Below, piece after piece: positions 33,981 to 39,747 of a stretch of DNA of 39,747 nucleotides (position 1 is the first letter of the stretch; each line of letters starts with the position of its first letter). The notes below the pieces were generated by a model, which was not told where the DNA came from, made no database searches, and saw only the letters and a program-made list of their open reading frames with translations. The position numbers and the translations under genes were made by a program. Where the stretch lies: the NCBI GenBank assembly GCA_002353935.1, contig DEKP01000040.1, forward strand, positions 1 to 39,747. Reading direction: 5' to 3'. Origin of the DNA: Ruminococcaceae bacterium UBA2719 (GTDB lineage Bacteria; Bacillota; Clostridia; Oscillospirales; Acutalibacteraceae).

Positions 33981-34290
33981 TAGTTTTTTGAATATTTTTA
34001 AGATTTTTTAGTGTATTTTGTTGTAATTTGCAAAATAAATATTACAGTTATAAAAAACAAAATTACTAAGTCAAGCTTTTATACCAAATATCAACTGATC
34101 AAATTAAAAATTTAGTAAGCATTATATTAACTTCATTGATTGAATACAAATATACAATGATTAGAATTTCAAGTAATATATTTACACGGTAAAATGATTT
34201 TAATTTTACTTTTTGTACCATTCGCCAAAATATGACATATTTCTTGCTTTTTATGTTTGTTGTGATAAAATATATAATTGTATTATAATA
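33981..34290 (+). promoter_or_regulatory. AT-rich divergent spacer with promoter for the activase gene
   Basis: Most of this stretch is very AT-rich without a gene. GTAAAAT (34189-34195) / ATTTTAC (34203-34209) is a short hairpin. The best promoter is TTGTGA (34260-34265), 18 bases and TATAAT (34284-34289), about 50 bases before the ATG at 34338. Confidence 0.4.
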
Positions 34291-34337
34291 AATTAGTATA
34301 AAGAATGTATGAAAATTTTTTGTATTGAGGTATTTTT

Positions 34338-37298
34338 ATGATTATAAAGGATACGAAAAACAGAACCGAAAACCATCTGCTTTTAGGCATTGACATCGGC
34401 TCTACTACTGCAAAAATTGTACTTATAGACTCAGGTGAAATTATATACAGCAAATACGAACGGCACTTCTCTCAGGTAAGGCAAAAAACGCTTTCTATGA
34501 TAAAAGAAATAGAAGATTTGCTAAAAGGCAGGTCGTTTACCGTGTCTGTTTCCGGTTCTGCGGGACTTGGTATGGCAAACGCAGCAAAACTGAATTTTGT
34601 TCAAGAAGTTTATTCCACCGCTGAATGCGTCCGCTGCTTAGCTCCCGACACCGATGCTGTCATAGAGCTCGGCGGCGAAGACGCAAAGATAATCTTTTTT
34701 ACCGGCGGTCTAGATGAAAGAATGAACGGTTCCTGCGCAGGAGGCACAGGTGCGTTTATTGACCAGATGGCTACTTTGTTAAATCTTTCTAACGAAGAAA
34801 TGGACAAAGAGAGCTTAAACTATAAACAAATTTATCCTATTGCATCTCGCTGCGGAGTTTTCGCTAAAACTGACGTTCAGCCGCTTATAAATCAAGGCGC
34901 TACAAAAGCAGATATTGCTGCATCAATTTATCAAGCAGTTGTAAACCAAACGATAGCAGGACTGGCCCAGGGTAGAAAAATAGAAGGAAATATAATGTTC
35001 TTAGGCGGTCCGCTTTATTATTGCAAAGGGCTTCGTGAGCGCTTTGTAAAAACTCTGAAGCTAGACGACAATCACGCGATATTCCCCGAATATGCGCTGT
35101 TTGCCGTAGCAATAGGCGCTGCGCTTTATTCAGCAGACAGCGAAGAGCTCGATTATACCGAGCTTGCTCATAAACTTGAGGAATCTTTGAAAACAAAAGA
35201 AAAAATCTCTTCCATGCCTGCGCTGTTTGAAGACAAAAATGAGTATCAGGCATTTATCGAGCGCCATGCCAAAGATAATGTAAAAACCGAGTTTCTCGGA
35301 AACTATAAAGGCAACGCATTCTTGGGAATCGACTGCGGATCTACGACTACCAAATTAGTTGTAATTACCGAAAATAACGAAATCATCTACTCCTACTACA
35401 GTTCAAATAAGGGTAACCCGGTAGAAATAGTCAAAGAACAGCTTTTAAAAATTTATCATGAATTTTCAAAAGATATAAATATTTGCGGCGCTGCCGTTAC
35501 CGGCTACGGAGAAGAATTAATAAAAACAGCGTTTCATATTGACTTCGGTATAGTAGAAACTATGGCGCATTATACAGCCGCTAAATTTTTTAATAATAAC
35601 GTTGACTTTATACTTGATATCGGCGGACAAGACATCAAATGCTTCAAGGTACATAATAATTCGATAGACTCTATTATGCTCAACGAAGCCTGTTCCTCAG
35701 GCTGCGGCTCGTTTATCGAAACTTTTGCAAAAAGCATGGGCTACACAGTTGAGGAATTTGCCCGTCAGGGACTGTTTTCTACTGCTCCGGTAAATTTGGG
35801 TACACGCTGTACAGTGTTTATGAATTCATCTGTAAAGCAAGCTCAAAAAGATGGTGCAACAGTCCAGGATATTTCTGCGGGATTATCACTAAGCGTTGTT
35901 AAAAACGCAATATATAAAGTTATCCGTGCAACAAGCATTGAAGAACTTGGCAAAAACATCGTAGTTCAAGGCGGAACCTTTATGAACGACGCGGTTCTCA
36001 GATGCTTTGAAAAAGAAATCGGCAGAGACGTCACCAGACCTAACATTGCAGGTCTTATGGGCGCATACGGAGCAGCCTTGTACGCTAAAAATCACCAGTT
36101 GTCAAGGTCTTCGCTTCTTACAAAAGAAGAAGTTCAAAATCTTGTGCATGAATCGAAATCTATCGTTTGCAAAGGCTGCACAAACAACTGCAGACTGACA
36201 GTTAATATATTCAACGGTAACGAACGTCTGATTTCCGGAAATCAATGTGAAAAAGGCGCAGGTATAAAAATAAAAGACGAAGACAAACTGCCTAACTTAT
36301 ATGAATATAAACGCAATTTGCTTTCATCTTATAAATCAAAAGGCGGAAAATATAAAATCGGTCTGCCGCTTTCTTTAGGTATGTATGAGTTGTACCCTTT
36401 GTGGCATACGATTTTTTCAAACTTAGGTTTTGATGTTATATGCTCTGGCTTCTCAACAAGAAAAATTTATACAAAAGGTCAGTTTTCCATCCCATCAGAT
36501 ACAGTTTGTTATCCTGCAAAAATCATGCACGGACATATTGAAACTTTGCTCGAACAAGATGTTGACGCGATATTTTATCCCTGCCTTTCTTACAATATAA
36601 ATGAAGAACAAGGCGACAATTACTACAATTGTCCTGTTGTAGCGTATTATTCAGAACTTTTGAGCGGTAATATGGATTCTTTGAAAAAAACAAAGTTTTT
36701 GTATCCATATCTCAATATAAACAGCGAAAGCAACCTTTCAAAAGAGCTGTATGAGTGCCTAAGCAAAAAGTTTGACGGCATAGCCTTAAAAGATATAAAG
36801 CGCAGCGTTAAACTCGGATTCGAAGAGTATTCAGCTCATATGAACAGAATATACAAAGAAGGCGCCCGTGCGATAAAATTTGCCAGAGAACACAAAAAGC
36901 GTATTATGATTCTTTCCGGCAGACCCTATCATATTGACCCCGAAATTTGCCACGGTATTGACAAATTAGCTACCTCTTTAGGGTTTGTTGTAGTTAGCGA
37001 AGACAGTATTTCTAATAATATAGAAGTTCCTATTTTATCTGTACTCAACCAGTGGACCTATCACTCCCGTCTGTATGCCGCTGCAGAATATGCAAGCAAG
37101 CACAGCGATACTCAACTCGTACAACTCGTGTCGTTCGGTTGCGGAGTAGACGCTATCACTACGGATGAAGTAAGAGAGCTGCTTGAAAAAACCGGCAAAT
37201 TGTATACACAAATAAAAATTGATGAAATCACAAATTTAGGCGCTGTAAAAATTCGTCTGAGAAGTCTTATAGGCGCGCTTGAAGAAAGAGGCCAATAA
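34338..37298 (+). CDS. Double BadF/HgdC-type dehydratase-activase with DUF2229 region
   Basis: A 986-residue protein with two ASKHA ATPase domains of the BadF/BcrA/HgdC type (LGIDIGSTTAKIV at the start and LGIDCGSTTTKLV near 330) and a DUF2229-like region after about 600. Cysteines that hold the [4Fe-4S] cluster in activases are C133 (SCAGGTGAF) and C452/C456 (ACSSGCGSF). A further set, C611, C614, C618 and C637, looks metal-binding. Activases pass one electron at low potential to a 2-hydroxyacyl-CoA dehydratase. In many Clostridia this protein and the next are a single chain of about 1,400 residues, split here into two. The physiological substrate is unknown. Confidence 0.85.
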   Translation: MIIKDTKNRTENHLLLGIDIGSTTAKIVLIDSGEIIYSKYERHFSQVRQKTLSMIKEIEDLLKGRSFTVSVSGSAGLGMANAAKLNFVQEVYSTAECVRCLAPDTDAVIELGGEDAKIIFFTGGLDERMNGSCAGGTGAFIDQMATLLNLSNEEMDKESLNYKQIYPIASRCGVFAKTDVQPLINQGATKADIAASIYQAVVNQTIAGLAQGRKIEGNIMFLGGPLYYCKGLRERFVKTLKLDDNHAIFPEYALFAVAIGAALYSADSEELDYTELAHKLEESLKTKEKISSMPALFEDKNEYQAFIERHAKDNVKTEFLGNYKGNAFLGIDCGSTTTKLVVITENNEIIYSYYSSNKGNPVEIVKEQLLKIYHEFSKDINICGAAVTGYGEELIKTAFHIDFGIVETMAHYTAAKFFNNNVDFILDIGGQDIKCFKVHNNSIDSIMLNEACSSGCGSFIETFAKSMGYTVEEFARQGLFSTAPVNLGTRCTVFMNSSVKQAQKDGATVQDISAGLSLSVVKNAIYKVIRATSIEELGKNIVVQGGTFMNDAVLRCFEKEIGRDVTRPNIAGLMGAYGAALYAKNHQLSRSSLLTKEEVQNLVHESKSIVCKGCTNNCRLTVNIFNGNERLISGNQCEKGAGIKIKDEDKLPNLYEYKRNLLSSYKSKGGKYKIGLPLSLGMYELYPLWHTIFSNLGFDVICSGFSTRKIYTKGQFSIPSDTVCYPAKIMHGHIETLLEQDVDAIFYPCLSYNINEEQGDNYYNCPVVAYYSELLSGNMDSLKKTKFLYPYLNINSESNLSKELYECLSKKFDGIALKDIKRSVKLGFEEYSAHMNRIYKEGARAIKFAREHKKRIMILSGRPYHIDPEICHGIDKLATSLGFVVVSEDSISNNIEVPILSVLNQWTYHSRLYAAAEYASKHSDTQLVQLVSFGCGVDAITTDEVRELLEKTGKLYTQIKIDEITNLGAVKIRLRSLIGALEERGQ

Positions 37299-37299
37299 T

Positions 37300-38577
37300 A
37301 TGACAACAAAATCAGCTTATGTTAAATTTACAAAAGAAATGAAAAAGGACTACACTATTCTGGTTCCTACAATGCTGCCTATTCATTTTAAAATGATTTC
37401 AGATGTTCTTTCTACATATGGCTACAAGGTTGAATTTTTGGAAAACATCGACGGCAACATCAAAGAATCGGGCTTGAAATATGTTCACAACGATACCTGT
37501 TATCCTGCGCTTTTGGTCATCGGTCAGTTTATCAACGCTATAAATTCCGGTCGATATGATAAAAACAAAGTTGCCCTTATGATAACCCAAACCGGTGGAG
37601 GCTGTCGCGCTTCAAATTACATATATCTGCTGAGAAAAGCGCTCAAAAAATCAGGCTACGGTCATATTCCGGTAATTTCCTTAAACTTCGGCAATATGGA
37701 AGACCACCCTGGCTTTAAGCTTACTCTGCCAATGATTTATCGCATGATGTATTGTGCAATGTACGGAGACCTTCTGATGCTTTTATCAAATCAGTGCAGG
37801 CCATATGAAAAGCACGAAGGCGAAACCGATAATGCTGTAAGGAAGTGGACCGATTATCTTATAGAGGAAATGCGGCAGATAAAAAATATCAAATACAGCC
37901 ATATAAAAGAAAACTACAAAAAGATTTTAGATGACTTTGCAAAAATTCTGGGCAACACAAAACGCAACAAAGTCAAAGTCGGAGTGGTCGGAGAAATCTA
38001 TGTAAAATTCTCTCCTCTGGGTAATAACAATCTGGAACAATTTTTACTTTCAGAAGATACAGAACCGGTTGTTCCGGGCTTTCTCGGATTTTGCCTTTAC
38101 TCTGTTTACAACGGTATCGCCGACTATAATCTTTACGGTACAAGAAAACTCTACGCCAAGGGCAGTAAGCTGATATACAAATATCTGATTAAAAAACAGC
38201 TTGATATCCGTAATATAATGATAAAAGATTATCCTCAGTTCATGCCGATGGAAGATTTTGATCATACAAGAAATCTTATAAAAGGATACATAGGTATAGG
38301 AGCAAAGATGGGTGAAGGCTGGCTGCTCACCGCCGAAATGCTCGAGCTGATTGAAGACGGTGTTAAAAATATCGTATGTACACAGCCTTTTGGCTGTCTT
38401 CCTAATCATATCGTAGGAAAAGGTATGATGAAGCCAATAAAAGAGAACCACCCCGGCGTTAATATCGTAGCTATTGACTATGATCCGGGAGCTACTCAAA
38501 TCAATCAGGAAAATCGTATAAAGCTTATGCTTTCAAACGCAAAAGCAGAGAATGAAAAAACGGAGGTCAACGCTTAA
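37300..38577 (+). CDS. 2-hydroxyacyl-CoA-dehydratase-like protein (activase partner)
   Basis: A 425-residue protein matching the C-terminal part of the large fused activase/dehydratase chains. Conserved cysteines are in HNDTCYPALLVIGQF, TGGGCRASNY and CTQPFGCLPNHIVGKGM and are expected to hold an iron-sulfur cluster. The ATG at 37300 comes 1 base after the activase stop, with AGAGG upstream. A TTG at 37279 in the same frame would overlap it. With the preceding gene it forms a two-subunit version of a widespread enzyme of unknown reaction in anaerobes. Confidence 0.8.
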   Translation: MTTKSAYVKFTKEMKKDYTILVPTMLPIHFKMISDVLSTYGYKVEFLENIDGNIKESGLKYVHNDTCYPALLVIGQFINAINSGRYDKNKVALMITQTGGGCRASNYIYLLRKALKKSGYGHIPVISLNFGNMEDHPGFKLTLPMIYRMMYCAMYGDLLMLLSNQCRPYEKHEGETDNAVRKWTDYLIEEMRQIKNIKYSHIKENYKKILDDFAKILGNTKRNKVKVGVVGEIYVKFSPLGNNNLEQFLLSEDTEPVVPGFLGFCLYSVYNGIADYNLYGTRKLYAKGSKLIYKYLIKKQLDIRNIMIKDYPQFMPMEDFDHTRNLIKGYIGIGAKMGEGWLLTAEMLELIEDGVKNIVCTQPFGCLPNHIVGKGMMKPIKENHPGVNIVAIDYDPGATQINQENRIKLMLSNAKAENEKTEVNA

Positions 38578-38578
38578 T

Positions 38579-39544
38579 ATGAGTTGGTTTATATTTGCAC
38601 TTGTTTGCACTTTAGCTTGGGGCTTTGCAGATCTTTTTTACAAAAAGAGCTCAGATACAGAAGATAAACAATCACATTTAAAAATTGCTGTCTGGGTAGG
38701 AATGGTTATGGGTATATGCGCCTTCTGCCTTATGCCGATATCCGAAAGCTCAATGAATTTTAGCTCAATAATAAGCAACGCTATAAAATACTCCCCTGCA
38801 TCTTTATGCTATATCATATCTATGATTATCGGATATGCAGGACTGAGATACTTAGAGTTGTCAATAGCTTCTCCTGTACAAAATTCCTCAGGAGCTCTAT
38901 CAGCAATATTTATGATAATATATTTTTTTGCAGTAGGTAAAATATCAAATATCTGGGAGGAATTCTCTGTTCTCGATATAATAGGAACCTTAATTATCGT
39001 TGTCGGAGTTATTGGAATGTCTGTTGTTGAGCAAAGATTAAGCAAAAAACAGCCGCTCAACAAATCAGACAAAAAATATCGATACGGCGCTCTCGCTTTG
39101 CTGTTCCCGATAGCTTACTGTATTTTTGATACTCTGGGTACTTCTGCCGACGGAATTATTTTAGATGAAGAAACAGGTCTCGGCTTAGGTGAAATTGATG
39201 TTATTATACTATATGGTTTGACCTTTATGTTAGCCGGTCTGTTTATATGGATCTATATGCTTATAAAAAATAAAAAGCCTTATAATCCTTTCAAAGTTTC
39301 AGAAATCAAAACTAAAGGCTGCGCTGCCATATTTGAAGAATGCGGACAAATTTTCTATGTTTATGCAATGGCAAAGAATCCGGTTCTTGCCGCTCCAATG
39401 GTTGCATCATACTGCATAGTATCAGTTATCTTGTCACGTATATTCTTAAAAGAAAAGCTAAAGGCATCTCTTTATATTTGCGTGTTCACAGTTATCACCG
39501 GAATTGTTATTCTCGGTATTTCTGAAGGGATTGCTGAGATGTAA
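38579..39544 (+). CDS. EamA/DMT-family membrane transporter
   Basis: A 321-residue protein with about ten hydrophobic segments arranged as two EamA repeats. The N-terminal FALVCTLAWGFADLFYKKS is typical for the drug/metabolite transporter family, and a second repeat starts near 165. An acidic hydrophilic loop (DGIILDEETGLGLGEID) separates helices in the second half. ATG 38579 begins 1 base after the dehydratase-like stop. GGAGG is 12 bases upstream, so the alternative ATG at 38552, which overlaps the previous gene, cannot be excluded. The substrate is unknown. Confidence 0.8.
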   Translation: MSWFIFALVCTLAWGFADLFYKKSSDTEDKQSHLKIAVWVGMVMGICAFCLMPISESSMNFSSIISNAIKYSPASLCYIISMIIGYAGLRYLELSIASPVQNSSGALSAIFMIIYFFAVGKISNIWEEFSVLDIIGTLIIVVGVIGMSVVEQRLSKKQPLNKSDKKYRYGALALLFPIAYCIFDTLGTSADGIILDEETGLGLGEIDVIILYGLTFMLAGLFIWIYMLIKNKKPYNPFKVSEIKTKGCAAIFEECGQIFYVYAMAKNPVLAAPMVASYCIVSVILSRIFLKEKLKASLYICVFTVITGIVILGISEGIAEM

Positions 39545-39552
39545 AATAACCA

Positions 39553-39600
39553 CCGCACAATTCTTCTTTTTTCCTTGTTAGAATTGTGCGGCTTTACTTT
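39553..39600 (+). terminator. Terminator after the activase-DMT operon
   Basis: CCGCACAATTCT (39553-39564) pairs perfectly over 12 bases with AGAATTGTGCGG (39580-39591), followed by CTTTACTTT. Confidence 0.75.
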
Positions 39601-39643
39601 ATACATCAAAAATCTTTACAAAAAAATCTTTTTGATGTATAAT
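39600..39643 (+). promoter_or_regulatory. Promoter overlapped by a perfect 13-bp inverted repeat
   Basis: TTTACA (39615-39620), 17 bases and TATAAT (39638-39643). TATACATCAAAAA (39600-39612) and TTTTTGATGTATA (39629-39641) form a perfect inverted repeat that brackets the -35 box and reaches into the -10. This is the layout of an operator with autoregulation or repression of the gene to the right. Confidence 0.55.
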
Positions 39644-39660
39644 GAATCCGTTATAGGGAT

Positions 39661-39747
39661 ATGCTCAAATGTTGCAAAGCACGTGCTTATGCATTACATG
39701 AACACAATGTGCCGACAGCACATGACAATTTCATACAATTGACAAGG
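39661..39747 (+). CDS. Possible partial CDS running off the window
   Basis: From ATG 39661 the frame stays open for 29 codons to the window end (MLKCCKARAYALHEHNV...). AGGG lies only 2 bases upstream, so the ribosome binding site is poorly placed. The promoter at 39615-39643 lies just before it. No family is recognised. Confidence 0.3.
   Translation, partial: MLKCCKARAYALHEHNVPTAHDNFIQLTR

Noticed and set aside
1..39747. CRISPR array, toxin-antitoxin pair, tRNA or rRNA genes
   Set aside because: No regular repeat-spacer pattern, typical small gene pairs or recognisable RNA cores were found on either strand.

Overview
The window looks like chromosome from a low-GC Gram-positive anaerobe of class Clostridia, probably a gut Oscillospirales/Ruminococcaceae-type organism. 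This rests on low GC content, AAGGAGG-type ribosome binding sites, TTGACA/TATAAT promoters, SpoIIE/RsbW-type regulators, a Dlt-like surface-modification operon, a lysine riboswitch and a 2-hydroxyacyl-CoA dehydratase-activase-like pair. The species cannot be named. There are no rRNA or tRNA genes, CRISPR arrays or intact mobile elements.

Layout. 1-330: two diverged units of a 74-bp tandem repeat that look like small terminated RNAs, then a sigma-A promoter. 330-3335: CtpE-like P-type ATPase. 3469-5500: PP2C phosphatase plus RsbW-like kinase. 5679-7411 (minus): STAS-kinase fusion behind a small alarmone hydrolase. 7663-9060 (minus): NSS amino-acid symporter. 9275-15262: a Dlt-like operon with its own promoter and terminator. 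15326-15708: a frame-broken exported-protein pseudogene. 16116-20370: purA-purB-guaA. 20371-23350: an att-like stretch behind guaA, two small membrane proteins, an orphan 3' fragment of an amylase gene, and an amylase lipoprotein. 23564-31479 (minus): argGHCJBDF. 31846-33980 (minus): lysine-riboswitch-controlled NhaC-family transporter. 34338-39544: BadF/HgdC-like activase, its dehydratase-like partner, and a DMT exporter. A promoter with an overlapping perfect inverted repeat closes the window.

The most unusual system is the Dlt-like operon. It has an adenylation enzyme, a carrier protein, a fold-III PLP decarboxylase, a probable 35-residue DltX-like membrane peptide, an MBOAT acyltransferase and an SGNH partner. 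Standard dlt operons load D-Ala and have no decarboxylase. With BtrI/BtrK of butirosin biosynthesis as precedent (decarboxylation of a Glu held on a carrier protein), I infer a pathway that adenylates an amino acid, decarboxylates it before or after loading, and transfers the resulting amino-acyl group to an extracellular polymer.

The second unusual region is 3.4-7.5 kb. It holds phosphatase, anti-sigma-like kinase and antagonist domains (the last fused to a small-molecule kinase) next to a predicted (p)ppGpp hydrolase, with no sigma factor in view. The arginine operon covers N-acetylglutamate to arginine through the ArgJ acetyl cycle. purA, purB and guaA cover AMP synthesis and the last GMP step.
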